A program made the translations under genes and the position numbers. The notes beneath the pieces were generated by a model, which was not told the origin of the DNA, searched no databases, and worked only from the letters and a program-made list of their open reading frames with translations. 64,000 bases of DNA from Streptomyces cyaneogriseus subsp. noncyanogenus (GTDB taxonomy: Bacteria > Actinomycetota > Actinomycetes > Streptomycetales > Streptomycetaceae), in NCBI RefSeq assembly GCF_000931445.1, contig NZ_CP010849.1, positions 2,542,001 to 2,606,000 of the forward strand. The letters are read 5' to 3'. The number at the start of each line of letters is the position of its first letter. Within the stretch, counting starts at the first letter, position 1. Of the stretch, positions 32,234 through 41,167 are shown in pieces.

Positions 32234-35200
32234 CTACCGCACGCCCACCGCCCGGACGATCTCCTGCGTCACCGAACCGCCCCGGTCGTCGCGGGCGGAG
32301 GCCCGCAGCGAGACGTGACGGGCGCCGCGCGGCACGTCCAGCGTGCCGCGCCAGGAGGCGTTCTCGCCGGTGAGCCGGACGGACTTCCAGGTCGTGCCGT
32401 CGTCGTACGACACCTCCAGCCGCCCGCCGCCGAGGATCCCGGTGTCCGTCGCTCCCGCCGTGTACTGCGCGGCCAGCCCGATGCCGAGCCGGTGGCCGCC
32501 GCGCACCTCGCCCGCGAGGTCGGTGCCGACGTCGAAGGAGAGGTTGATCAGCGGCAGCGAGGTCCAGCGGTCCTCGGGCGTGGCCGCCGACCGGAAGGTC
32601 CACTCGGCGTGGCCGGTCGTCCCGGTGCCCCAGCGGTCCGCGTCGAGCGCGGTGTCGGTGACGAGCCGGTACGTGTGCTCGCCGGCCGGCGCGTCCCAGA
32701 CGTAGGCCGTGGAATCGGCCGACCGGCCCAGCAGTTCGCCGTCCCGGTGGATCGCCGTGGTCTGGGACATGCCGCTGTCCTCGCTGTAGACGTCGCCGAA
32801 GCCGGTGTGGTCCGGCCCGGAGTCGCCCCAGCCCGGCACGTTGAACCGCAGCGTGCTGCCCGAGCGCTGCTGTCCCCAGCCGAGCCCGGTGCCGAGGTAG
32901 GGGTGCCAGACGGGCTTGAACCAGTTCAGCTCCGCGTGCGTCCCGCCCTCGTACCGCGCCACCCCGCGGCGCTGCTCCAGGGCGCCGCCGGCCAGGTCCA
33001 CGGACTCGTACCACCGCTGACCGGTGCCGGTGGAGACGTACTCGGTGCGCTCGGCGGGGAAGTCGATGCGCTCCTTGAAGCCGATGGCGAGGCGGAAGGT
33101 GTCGGTGAGCGAGTACCGGAACTCGCCGCCGGCGGCCGGCCGGGCCGCGTGGTACTTCGTGTCCAGGACGGCGAGTTGGCGCGTGCCCGGGCGGTAGGTC
33201 AGGTCCCGGTCAGGGATCGCGCCGGGGTGCCCCTCGGACAGGTCGTACACGTACGGGGTGTTGCGCGTGCCGGTCATGTCGACCCGGCCGGCCTCGCGCA
33301 GCCGGGCCGCGTCGGCGACGTTCACGGTGGCGATGGTCAGCGGCCGGTCGGCGTTGTCGTCCGTGCCCCACCAGTCCATCAGCCGGCCGGGCGCGTCGTC
33401 CGTCACGAACAGCGCCTCGGCGCCCGCGTCCTGGGCATCCTGGGCGAGGGCGGCAGGGTCGGTGCCGTCGGTGAGCCGGGCGAGGACCGCCTTGCCCCGC
33501 GCACCGGTGATCGGCCCGTCCCCGGCGTCGACCAGCGGCAGCCGGGTGCGGCCCTCGGCCAGCGTGCCGCCCGCCTGGACGGTCGCCTCACCGACGCCCT
33601 TGACCTCCAGCAGCGGCTTGCCCAGCCGCCACACGGTCCGGTACTCGAAGGTGCCCTCGGTGACCTTGCCGGTCGGCGCGGCGAAGACGCTGTCGTACGT
33701 CAGCGGCACCTGCACCGCCTCGAACAGGGCGGAGCCGTTCGCCGTGCGGTCGTACTCCATCAGCAGTTGCCGGGTCTCGGTGCGGCGGCCGGGCTCGGCC
33801 TCGATCTCGCGCAGCGCGCGGCCGTCCAGGGTCACCTCCCGGTCGCGGTCCAGGACGACCTCCGGGGCGGCGAGGAAGCCCAGGCCGAGGGAGTCCGCGC
33901 CGTGGCTGCCGCGCACGTCGAGGAACGAGGCCAGGCTGTAGGTGCCCGGCGTCAGGCGCAGCTTCAGGGTGCCCGAGCCGCCGACGCGGGCGGGGGCGGG
34001 GTCGGCGCCCGCGGCGAGCTTCTGCACGGTGAGGCCGGCGGCGGTGGCCGCGCCGTCGCGGTCCTTGACGTGGACGGTGAGCGTGTACCGCTCCTCCTCC
34101 TTCACCAGCCCGAAGGCGGTGTGCGCGACGGGCGTGCCGCCCACGGAGGCGACGATCCGCCCACTGGTCTCGCCCACCGGCGCCCCGGTGCCGTCCCCGG
34201 TGACCGTCGTGGCGGCGGTGCCGTGCGCGGGCACGGTGAGGGTGGTGTCGGCGAGCGTGACGACCCCCTCCGGGGCGCCCCGCACCGCCAGGCTCAGCTC
34301 CACGTCCCGGCCGGAGTGGTTGGTGTAGGTCACCGTCCGGGCGACGGGCTCGTTCGCCTCGTGGGGCCAGGAGAAGAAGCCGAAGTCGGCGCTGCCGGTG
34401 GCGGTGACCTCCGCCCCGATCGCGTCGGGGACGCTGACCCGGCCCGCGCCGAGGGTGTAGGCGGAGGCGGCGAGCGGCTTCGACGTCGACATCAGCGCGT
34501 CCTTCAGCTGCGCGCCGGTCCAGTCGGGATGCCGCTCGGCGAGCAGGGCGGCCACCCCGGCGACGTGCGGCGTCGCCATCGACGTACCGCTCATGGCCGT
34601 GTAGTCGCCGCTGCCCTCGCTGAGCCCGGAGCGGGCGGCGAGGATGCCGACGCCGGGTGCCGACAGGTCGGGCTTGAGCGCGTTGTCGCCGAAGCGGGGC
34701 CCGGCGCTGGTGAAGTAGGCGGCCTCGTCGGCGGAGTCGACCGCCCCCACGGTCAGGGCGGCGTCGGCGGCGCCGGGCGAGCCGATGGAGGAGGGCGTGC
34801 CGGTGTTCCCGGCGGCGACGACGAAGAGCGCGCCGGTCTCGCGGGAGAGCGTGTTCACGGCCTGCGCCATCGGGTCGGTGCCGTCGCTCGCCTCGGAGGA
34901 GCCCAGGCTCATCGAGACGACGTCGGCCTTCACCTCCCGCGCGGCCCACTCCATGCCGGCGATGATCTGCGACTCGCTGCCCGAGCCCTGGTCGCCGAGG
35001 ACCTTGCCCACGGCGAGCCGCGCGCCGGGCGCGACCCCGCGCTCCCCGCCGCCGGAGGCGGCGCCGCTGCCGCCGACCGTGGAGGCGACGTGCGTACCGT
35101 GGCCGTTGCGGTCGGCGACCTGCTCGCCCTCGATGAAGCTGCGGGACTCGGCCACCCGCCCGGCCAGGTCGGGGTGGTCCGCGTCGACGCCGGTGTCCAG

Positions 35201-35848
35201 CACGGCCACGGTGACGCCCTTGCCGGTCAGCCCGGCCTCCCACGCCCGCGGGGTCCCGATCTGGGCGTTGCTCTCGGCCATCCGCGCGGTGACCCGCCCG
35301 TCCAGCCACACCCCGTCGATGCCGTCCTGCCGGGTGAACGCCCGCCAGAACTCCCGCCCCTTGTCCGCCCGTACGGCGGCTCCGCGCACGCTGGGCAGCG
35401 CCCGCGTCCGCTCGGCCCCGCGCGGGGTGAGGGCCGGGGCGCCCTCGTCGTACGTCACGATCAGCGGCAGTTCACCGGTGCGGGAGTCGGCGAGCCCCTG
35501 CTCCATCAGCGCGCCGACGTCGAACAGCCGCTCGTCCAGCGTCCCGGCCCGCAGATGGGGCAGGGCCTCGTCCGGTACGACGCTGAGGCGGCCGTCGGCC
35601 TCCCGGGTGCGGACGGCCCCGGTGGCTCCCTCGGGCCGCTCGACCGTGACCGCCCGCTTCCCGCCGCCGAGCTCGGTCACGGTGACGCGGTCACCGGTGA
35701 CCAGGGTGACGGTGTGCGCGGCGGACGGGGTGGTGCCGCTCGTGCCGGCGGGTGCCTCCCGGGCCGCCGCCGGGGTCACCGGCAACAGGCCGGCCAGCAG
35801 TCCGGCCGACAGGAGGGCCGCTGTGCGCCCGACTGGTCCTCTGCTCAT
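32234..35848 (-). CDS. Large secreted S8 subtilisin-like peptidase
   Basis: A 1204-aa secreted serine protease. The ATG at 35848 starts a signal peptide (SRGPVGRTAALLSAGLLAGL) ending near AAA. A pro-region covers about 35-200. The catalytic triad is Asp218 (VAVLDTGVDADHPD), His250 (NGHGTHVAS) and Ser423 (SGTSMATPHVAG), with the oxyanion Asn in VVAAGNTG. Residues of about 500-1200 form beta-rich accessory domains, including a PA-like region near DGPITGARGKAVL. It probably degrades extracellular protein. It is a single gene, divergent from mbl across a region with a long inverted repeat. Confidence 0.92.
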   Translation of the reverse strand: MSRGPVGRTAALLSAGLLAGLLPVTPAAAREAPAGTSGTTPSAAHTVTLVTGDRVTVTELGGGKRAVTVERPEGATGAVRTREADGRLSVVPDEALPHLRAGTLDERLFDVGALMEQGLADSRTGELPLIVTYDEGAPALTPRGAERTRALPSVRGAAVRADKGREFWRAFTRQDGIDGVWLDGRVTARMAESNAQIGTPRAWEAGLTGKGVTVAVLDTGVDADHPDLAGRVAESRSFIEGEQVADRNGHGTHVASTVGGSGAASGGGERGVAPGARLAVGKVLGDQGSGSESQIIAGMEWAAREVKADVVSMSLGSSEASDGTDPMAQAVNTLSRETGALFVVAAGNTGTPSSIGSPGAADAALTVGAVDSADEAAYFTSAGPRFGDNALKPDLSAPGVGILAARSGLSEGSGDYTAMSGTSMATPHVAGVAALLAERHPDWTGAQLKDALMSTSKPLAASAYTLGAGRVSVPDAIGAEVTATGSADFGFFSWPHEANEPVARTVTYTNHSGRDVELSLAVRGAPEGVVTLADTTLTVPAHGTAATTVTGDGTGAPVGETSGRIVASVGGTPVAHTAFGLVKEEERYTLTVHVKDRDGAATAAGLTVQKLAAGADPAPARVGGSGTLKLRLTPGTYSLASFLDVRGSHGADSLGLGFLAAPEVVLDRDREVTLDGRALREIEAEPGRRTETRQLLMEYDRTANGSALFEAVQVPLTYDSVFAAPTGKVTEGTFEYRTVWRLGKPLLEVKGVGEATVQAGGTLAEGRTRLPLVDAGDGPITGARGKAVLARLTDGTDPAALAQDAQDAGAEALFVTDDAPGRLMDWWGTDDNADRPLTIATVNVADAARLREAGRVDMTGTRNTPYVYDLSEGHPGAIPDRDLTYRPGTRQLAVLDTKYHAARPAAGGEFRYSLTDTFRLAIGFKERIDFPAERTEYVSTGTGQRWYESVDLAGGALEQRRGVARYEGGTHAELNWFKPVWHPYLGTGLGWGQQRSGSTLRFNVPGWGDSGPDHTGFGDVYSEDSGMSQTTAIHRDGELLGRSADSTAYVWDAPAGEHTYRLVTDTALDADRWGTGTTGHAEWTFRSAATPEDRWTSLPLINLSFDVGTDLAGEVRGGHRLGIGLAAQYTAGATDTGILGGGRLEVSYDDGTTWKSVRLTGENASWRGTLDVPRGARHVSLRASARDDRGGSVTQEIVRAVGVR

Positions 35849-36170
35849 CCACGCCTCTCTTCGTCGTGTGCTGCGAAGAGTCTCAGGCGGCGTACGACAT
35901 CCGGGAGTTGGCCGGTGGTGGCGGATTGGCGCCCTGGCGGGTTCCCGCCAGGGCGCCAAGGTCCGACCGGCCGGACACGGGACACGGGCACGCGCCGTCC
36001 GTCACCCCGACGACCTCGCCGTGGCCACCCGCGCCCTGGGGCGGCCCCCCATTCAGCGGCCCCCCGCCCGGCCCCCTCCAGAGGGCACCCTCCCGCTCGC
36101 CCCCGCACGATGCCAGGGAGGCCGCCCACCGGGCGGGCCCGCACGGTCTGCGCTCTCGGGAGGATCTGCC
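35849..36170. other. Divergent intergenic region between subtilase and mbl
   Basis: 322 bp with no supported gene. It contains a perfect 34-bp inverted repeat at 35926-35959 and the ribosome site AGGAG before mbl. No clear -35/-10 boxes were found. Confidence 0.6.
35926..35959. repeat. Perfect 16-bp inverted repeat with 2-nt loop
   Basis: TTGGCGCCCTGGCGGG and its exact complement, separated by TT. It is upstream of both flanking genes, so it is unlikely to be an ordinary terminator; operator or attenuator-like roles are possible. Confidence 0.75.
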
Positions 36171-37208
36171 ATGACCGCCAGTCTGGAGCAGCTACGGCGC
36201 TGCCACTTCGCCGTCGACCTGGGCGCGGCGAGGACACGGGTGTACGTCAAGGGCGCCGGTCTCGTCGTCGACCAGCCGTCGGCCGCCGCGGTCAACACCC
36301 GCACCGGCGCGCTGATCGCGGTCGGCGAGTTCGCGGAGAAGATGACGGGCCGTACCCCCGACTTCATCCGGGTCGTGCGGCCCGTCTCCGGCGGCACGGT
36401 CGTCGACATCGAGATGGCCCAGCGCATGCTGCGCCATCTGCTCGGTGACAAGATCCGCCGCTCCCTGCGCCGCAAGCCCCGGCTGCGCGCCGCCGCCTGC
36501 ACCCCGCACGACGCCGATCCGCTGGCCCGGCGCGCCGCGGTCGAGACCCTCGTCGGGCTCGGCGCCCGCCGGGTGGAGCTGGTGGACATCCTCATCGCCG
36601 CGGCCGTGGGCTGCGGGCTGCCCGTGGAGCGCCCGGAGGCCACCATGATCATGGTGTGCGGGGCGCACGCCACCCAGGTGGCCGTGCTCTCCCTGGGCTC
36701 CATCGTGACCGCCGAGCGCATCCCGGTCGGCGGCGAGGCCGTCGACTACGCGATCGTGCAGCACCTGCGCCACGCGCACGAGCTGATGCTGCCGAGCCAG
36801 TCGGTACGGCCGCTGCAACTGGCCCTGTCCGGCAACGGGCTCACCTCGAACGGCCCGGCCTCCACCGAGATCCACGGGCGGGACGTGGCCACCGGACTGG
36901 CGCGCAGCGTGCAGGTCGACACCGCCGCCGTGCGGGACGCCATCCAGACGCCGCTGACGACCGTGCTCGACGGCATCGGCAAGGTGCTGCGGGACTGCCC
37001 GCCGGATCTGGTCGCCGACCTCGCCGACCGGGGGATCATGATGGTCGGCGGCAGCGCCCTGCTCCCCGGCTTCGACCAGATGCTGCGTCAGGCCACGGGA
37101 ATGCCCGTGCACATCGCCGAACGGCCCGACATCTGCGCCGTCCAGGGGCTGGGCACCATGCTCGAGGGGAAGATCGAGCCGCTGGCGCTGGACCCGCTGG
37201 CCGGCTGA
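36171..37208 (+). CDS. mbl: MreB-like actin homologue Mbl
   Basis: A 345-aa actin-fold protein. The phosphate-1 loop FAVDLGAARTRVYVKG, the connect and phosphate-2 region MIMVCGAHATQVAVLSLG and the adenosine motif GIMMVGGSALLPGFDQML are those of MreB. Streptomyces has MreB plus Mbl, which act in spore-wall assembly and stress resistance. This one is shorter than typical MreB mainly at the N-terminus and stands apart from mre genes, matching the Mbl locus in S. coelicolor as I recall. CGGGAGGATCTGCC precedes the ATG. The GAF sensor gene follows after 25 bp. Confidence 0.85.
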   Translation: MTASLEQLRRCHFAVDLGAARTRVYVKGAGLVVDQPSAAAVNTRTGALIAVGEFAEKMTGRTPDFIRVVRPVSGGTVVDIEMAQRMLRHLLGDKIRRSLRRKPRLRAAACTPHDADPLARRAAVETLVGLGARRVELVDILIAAAVGCGLPVERPEATMIMVCGAHATQVAVLSLGSIVTAERIPVGGEAVDYAIVQHLRHAHELMLPSQSVRPLQLALSGNGLTSNGPASTEIHGRDVATGLARSVQVDTAAVRDAIQTPLTTVLDGIGKVLRDCPPDLVADLADRGIMMVGGSALLPGFDQMLRQATGMPVHIAERPDICAVQGLGTMLEGKIEPLALDPLAG

Positions 37209-37233
37209 GCCCGCGGTCAGCCCCCGCCCGCGC

Positions 37234-38700
37234 ATGACCGACGCCCCGCGCTCCCGGCTCGCGCTGCTGCTCGAAGCCGTCCTCGGGGTCGGCACCGACC
37301 TCGACCCGCGCGGCACCCTGCTGCGCCTGGTGGACGGCGCCGCCGAGCTGACCGGTGCCGCCCACGCCTGGCTGAGCACCACGGGCCCCGAGCCGGACCT
37401 CCTCACCGGGATCGGCTCCCCGGCCGCACCGCCCGGCGTGCCCGACACGCCGCACCACCTGCGGGTGCCGATCCACGTGGAAGGCGAGGAGTTCGGCGCG
37501 CTGCATCTGGCGGGCCGGGCCGGCGGCGGCCCGTTCACCGCCGCGGACGAGCAGTTGCTGCGGTTCCTGGCCGCCCAGGCCGGCATCGCGATCGCCAACG
37601 CCCGGCTGTACGGGACGGCCCGGCAGCGGGAGCGGTGGATCGAGGGCGCGGCGGCGGTCACCACCGCGCTGCTCACCGGGGACGCCGCCGGGGACGCGCT
37701 GACGACGGTCGCCGAACGGGCCCGGCGGCTCGCGGACGCCGCCGCGGGCGTGGTCCTCCAGCCCACCGGGGAGGGCGGCATGGTGATCGTGGCCGTCTCG
37801 GCACCGGACGACCCGGGCGGGCCGGCCGGTGCGGCGATCCCGCCGGGCAGCCCCGTGCTGGAGCGGCTCTTCGCGGGGGAGCCGGTGTTCGTCGAGGACG
37901 CGGCGACCGACCCGCGGATGACGACTCCGGTACGGCACCGGTTCGGGCCCAGCATGATGCTGCCGCTGCGGGCCGGGGGCCGGCTGATCGGCACGCTCGC
38001 GCTGCCGCGCCGGCGCGGCGACCGCCCGTACACCGGTGTGGAACGCGCGCTGGCGGTGCAGTTCGCCTCCCAGGCCGCTGTCGCGCTCGTCCTCGCCGAC
38101 GCCCGGCGCGGCCGGGAACGTCTCGCGGTCTACGAGGACCGCGACCGCATCGCCCGTGACCTGCACGATCTGGTCGTCCAGCGGCTGTTCGCCACCGGCC
38201 TCATGCTGGAGTCCACGCAGCGCCGCACCGGCGCCGGTGAGGTCGAGGAGCTGGTGGACCGGGCCGTGGACGATCTGCGGTCGACGGTCCGGGAGGTCCG
38301 TGCGGCGATCCTCGCGCTCCAGCGGCATCCGCCGTCCCCCCACGCCGGGGAGCACCCCGCGGCACCGGCACGAGGCCCCGCCCCGGCGGCCACCGTCCGG
38401 GACCGGGTGCTGCGCGAGACGGCGGCCGCGGCGGCGCGGCTCGGCTTCGCGCCGTCCACGCGCTTCACCGGCGCCGTCGACAGCCGCGTACCGGACCCGG
38501 TCGCCGACCGGCTGCTCGCCGCCCTGCGCCGCGCCCTGGCCGCCGCGTGCCGGCGCCCCGGCGTCGGCCGGGTCGAGGTCGCCGTCGACGCGACCGCCGC
38601 CCTCCCGGACGGGCGGGACGCGGTACGGCTGACGGTGCGCGACGACGGCGAGGGCGGCGAGGGCGGCGGCACCACGGTCACCTGGGAGTGCGCGGTGTGA
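37234..38700 (+). CDS. Tandem-GAF sensor with histidine-kinase dimerisation helix and degenerate ATPase
   Basis: A 488-aa cytoplasmic protein. Two GAF domains (about 15-135 and 150-285) precede DRIARDLHDLVVQRLFATGL, the HisKA_3 helix with the phospho-accepting His, as in DevS/DosS redox and gas sensors. The rest should be a HATPase domain, but the N-box Asn is missing (LRRALAAACRR where family members have an ALSN-type motif), and after RDDGEG the protein ends within about 15 residues without a second glycine box. It probably cannot bind ATP and may be a phosphorylated or scaffold partner. No response regulator is adjacent. Confidence 0.78.
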   Translation: MTDAPRSRLALLLEAVLGVGTDLDPRGTLLRLVDGAAELTGAAHAWLSTTGPEPDLLTGIGSPAAPPGVPDTPHHLRVPIHVEGEEFGALHLAGRAGGGPFTAADEQLLRFLAAQAGIAIANARLYGTARQRERWIEGAAAVTTALLTGDAAGDALTTVAERARRLADAAAGVVLQPTGEGGMVIVAVSAPDDPGGPAGAAIPPGSPVLERLFAGEPVFVEDAATDPRMTTPVRHRFGPSMMLPLRAGGRLIGTLALPRRRGDRPYTGVERALAVQFASQAAVALVLADARRGRERLAVYEDRDRIARDLHDLVVQRLFATGLMLESTQRRTGAGEVEELVDRAVDDLRSTVREVRAAILALQRHPPSPHAGEHPAAPARGPAPAATVRDRVLRETAAAAARLGFAPSTRFTGAVDSRVPDPVADRLLAALRRALAAACRRPGVGRVEVAVDATAALPDGRDAVRLTVRDDGEGGEGGGTTVTWECAV

Positions 38701-38736
38701 AGGGCGCTCCCGCAGCGAGCGGGCTCCGCCGCCCGC

Positions 38737-39750
38737 TCACCGCGCGAACCAGCACCGTACGGTCGTGCCATCCGGGCCGGCGTGCACCCGGACCAGGTCC
38801 GAGACCAGATTGACCAGCAGCAGTCCGCGCCCGCCGCGCTGCTCGCGGGCGGCGGGCCGGCGTCCGGCCAGCGGGTCGGCGAGCCGTCCCCGGTCGCGGA
38901 CCTCGCAGACCACGTACCCGTCCTCGTCCCACACCCGCAGCGTGCCGCCGCCCCCGCCGTGCACCACGCTGTTGGTGACCAGCTCGGCCGAGACCAGGGC
39001 CAGGTCGTCCAGCCGGACGCCGGTCAGGCCCAGCCGCTCGCCCTCGCCGGTGGCCACATGGCGGGCCTGGGAGAGCGAGTCGGTGTCGAAGGAGAAGGAC
39101 AGGGCCCGCGCGGGCGGCGGAAGCGGCTCGTTGTAGCGGGCGACGACGTCGTCGGGGGCGTAGGCGCCGCTGCCCCGCGCGGGGCCGGGCCCGGCGGGGA
39201 TGACGGTGGGGTGGGTGGCGTGGGCGTCGGCGAGGACCCGCTCGTCGAGGCGGTGCGCGTCGTACGGGCAGAGGATGGTCACCGCACGGCCCTGGAAGGC
39301 CGCGTTGATCAGGGCCTCGTGCTGGACGCAGGCCGGGTACTCGGTGTCGGTGCGGCCGGCCCAGATCGGCTCCCCGATGATCCGTACCCGCCGGCCCTCC
39401 GGCTGGGCGTCGGCGAAGGCCCGCAATACACCGGGGATGATCCGCCCGGGGTTGCGCCCGGCCTCCCGCATGTCGAGCATGCGCACGCCGTCGGCGGCGT
39501 CGCCCAGCGCGTCGCGGATCAGCGCCAGCCGCTCCCCGGGGACGGCGACCGCCACCGGCTCCCCGGCGGCCAGTCCCTCGCGCACGAAGGGGACGGTGCC
39601 CCGGAGGTACTCCTCGTCGTCGCGGTAGAACAGGGCGGGGTGGACGAACGGATCGGTGGGTTCCGGGGCGCCTGAGTACGGGACGGGCCCGAAAGCCGTG
39701 GCAGGCTCGGCGGATTCGGCGGACTCGGCGGGTTCGGCCACGGCACTCAT
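38737..39750 (-). CDS. RsbA-like anti-sigma regulatory protein: MEDS sensor plus HATPase
   Basis: A 337-aa protein. The N-terminal MEDS domain (HPALFYRDDEEYLRGTVPFVREGLAAGEPVAVAVP) is a stress or ligand sensing module. The C-terminal HATPase domain has the N-box LVSAELVTNSVVHG and glycine boxes VRDRGRLADPL and QRGGRGLLLV, so it can bind ATP and phosphorylate a STAS partner serine. A low-complexity Glu/Ser/Ala stretch opens the protein. The ATG overlaps the STAS gene by 4 bp, so substrate and kinase are made together. It likely controls a SigB-group sigma factor by partner switching. Confidence 0.85.
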   Translation of the reverse strand: MSAVAEPAESAESAEPATAFGPVPYSGAPEPTDPFVHPALFYRDDEEYLRGTVPFVREGLAAGEPVAVAVPGERLALIRDALGDAADGVRMLDMREAGRNPGRIIPGVLRAFADAQPEGRRVRIIGEPIWAGRTDTEYPACVQHEALINAAFQGRAVTILCPYDAHRLDERVLADAHATHPTVIPAGPGPARGSGAYAPDDVVARYNEPLPPPARALSFSFDTDSLSQARHVATGEGERLGLTGVRLDDLALVSAELVTNSVVHGGGGGTLRVWDEDGYVVCEVRDRGRLADPLAGRRPAAREQRGGRGLLLVNLVSDLVRVHAGPDGTTVRCWFAR

Positions 39751-40115
39751 GACATCGACACCTCGATCGCCGGCTGGCCGGGCCAGAACAGCTCCAGCAC
39801 CCGTGGCACCACATGCGGCGGCCGGTGCAGGACGAACCGCGCGCCGGCCGGGAGCCGCTGAGCGGCTGCCACCAAGGCCCCGACACCGGCGACATCGGCG
39901 AACGTCACGCCGGACAGCTCCAGGTAGTACACGTCCTCACCCTCAAGCACCGCCTGTTCCAGCGCGTCTTCCCATATACCGCGCGTCGACAGGCCCACCT
40001 CGCCCGCCATCCGTACGCCCGCGCGCCCGGTCAGCGGGGACACCGTCAGGCCCGGTGCCGCCACGGCGGCCCGGGACGGCGCCTCGTGCTGAGTGCCCAC
40101 CTTGGTCTCTCCCAT
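39747..40115 (-). CDS. STAS-domain anti-sigma factor antagonist
   Basis: A 122-aa protein with a STAS domain. The expected phosphorylation loop reads YYLELSGVTFADVAGVGALV, where family members usually have D(S/T)xG; here the position is DVAG, so the phosphorylatable Ser/Thr appears to be missing or shifted. It is followed with 4-bp overlap by the MEDS-ATPase gene. A GGGTAG-type promoter lies just upstream. Confidence 0.8.
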   Translation of the reverse strand: MGETKVGTQHEAPSRAAVAAPGLTVSPLTGRAGVRMAGEVGLSTRGIWEDALEQAVLEGEDVYYLELSGVTFADVAGVGALVAAAQRLPAGARFVLHRPPHVVPRVLELFWPGQPAIEVSMS

Positions 40116-40133
40116 GCTCCCGACCAGGCGCCC

Positions 40134-40159
40134 CTACCCATCACGGGACCGTTCACACC
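40134..40159 (-). promoter_or_regulatory. Candidate SigB-type promoter for the STAS/MEDS operon
   Basis: Reading the minus strand, GGTGT and GGGTAG are 15 nt apart, about 18 nt before the STAS start. It approximates the GNNTN14-16GGGTAY pattern of Streptomyces general-stress promoters, with G in place of the final pyrimidine. Confidence 0.35.
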
Positions 40160-40340
40160 TGCCGATTTTCCCCCAGCGGACTCCGGCGTGCTCCGGCGGG
40201 GCCCCTACCCCGCCCGGAGCGGGCCATTCCCCGCCGGGGGTGTACTCCCGCGCACGGCGGGCAGGCGCACTCCCGACGGGGGGCAAGGGACGTTGCGGAA
40301 GGTCCGCCGAGGACCGACGAAGGACCGACAAGGCGGTGAC

Positions 40341-41051
40341 ATGACCTCAGCGGCACCACCGCGTCTGGCGGGGAAGCTGACCACCCTGGTGATCGAGGCC
40401 CGCGTGGACGGGCGCCGGGCCCTGCTCGCGCCGCGGGGCGAGCTCGTGCACGGCTGCGCGGACACCCTGGCCGAGACCCTGGCCCGGCTGCCGGCCGGCA
40501 TCGAGCGGGTCGACCTGGACATGGCGGGCGTGGCCTTCACGGACACGGCCGGACTCCAGTTCCTGGACGTGCTCAACGACCACAGCCACCGCCGCGCCGT
40601 GCCGGTGGCGGCGACCAACTGGAACGGCCAGCCGCGCCGCATCCTGGAGCTGGCCGGCCTCGACACCACCGACCCCCTGCACTCCACGGCCCACCGGCCC
40701 CCGTGCCCGCGGCCCGGCCCCGGCCTCGCGGGCGTCCCGGCCCCGGCCCGTTCCGCGGTGGCGCTGGAGCGCTCCGAGCGGCTGCACGACCTCGAGGCGG
40801 AGGTGGAGCAGCTCCGGCACGCGATCGCCTCCCGTCCGGTCATCGACCAGGCCCGCGGCATCCTCATGGCCACCCACGGCTGCACCTCCGACGAGGCGTG
40901 GCACCTGCTGCGCGAGACGTCCCAGGTGTCCAACACCAAGCTGCGCACGGTCGCCGCGGCGATCACCTCCAGCGCCGGGACCGGCGGCCCGCCCCTGCCC
41001 CCGGCACTGCGCGCGGCCCTGCGGACGGCACTGGCCCGGCTGCGCCGCTGA
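40341..41051 (+). CDS. STAS-ANTAR fusion regulator
   Basis: A 236-aa protein. Residues of about 15-110 are a STAS domain with DLDMAGVAFTDTAGLQFLDVLN, which has the DTAG phosphorylation motif. Residues of about 140-205 match the ANTAR RNA-binding helical domain (ASRPVIDQARGILMATHGCTSDEAWHLLRETSQVSNTKLRTVA), which works in transcription antitermination. The combination links partner switching to RNA-level control. It is divergent from the STAS/MEDS pair and 116 bp ahead of the diiron-protein operon. Confidence 0.82.
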   Translation: MTSAAPPRLAGKLTTLVIEARVDGRRALLAPRGELVHGCADTLAETLARLPAGIERVDLDMAGVAFTDTAGLQFLDVLNDHSHRRAVPVAATNWNGQPRRILELAGLDTTDPLHSTAHRPPCPRPGPGLAGVPAPARSAVALERSERLHDLEAEVEQLRHAIASRPVIDQARGILMATHGCTSDEAWHLLRETSQVSNTKLRTVAAAITSSAGTGGPPLPPALRAALRTALARLRR

Positions 41052-41076
41052 CCCCGCCCGGCGGCCCGGCGTCGCG

Positions 41077-41101
41077 GTTTGCCCGGGAGGGCGCCGGGTA
41101 C
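41077..41101 (+). promoter_or_regulatory. SigB-type promoter of the diiron/hemerythrin operon
   Basis: GTTT followed by 15 nt and GGGTAC is a close match to the Streptomyces SigB-group consensus. It lies 66 nt before the ATG of the first gene. Confidence 0.55.
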
Positions 41102-41167
41102 CCGGCGGCGGCCCGGTCGGGTGGCCCGACCGGGCTTACCGGCTCACCGCCGCCGAGGAGATTCCCT

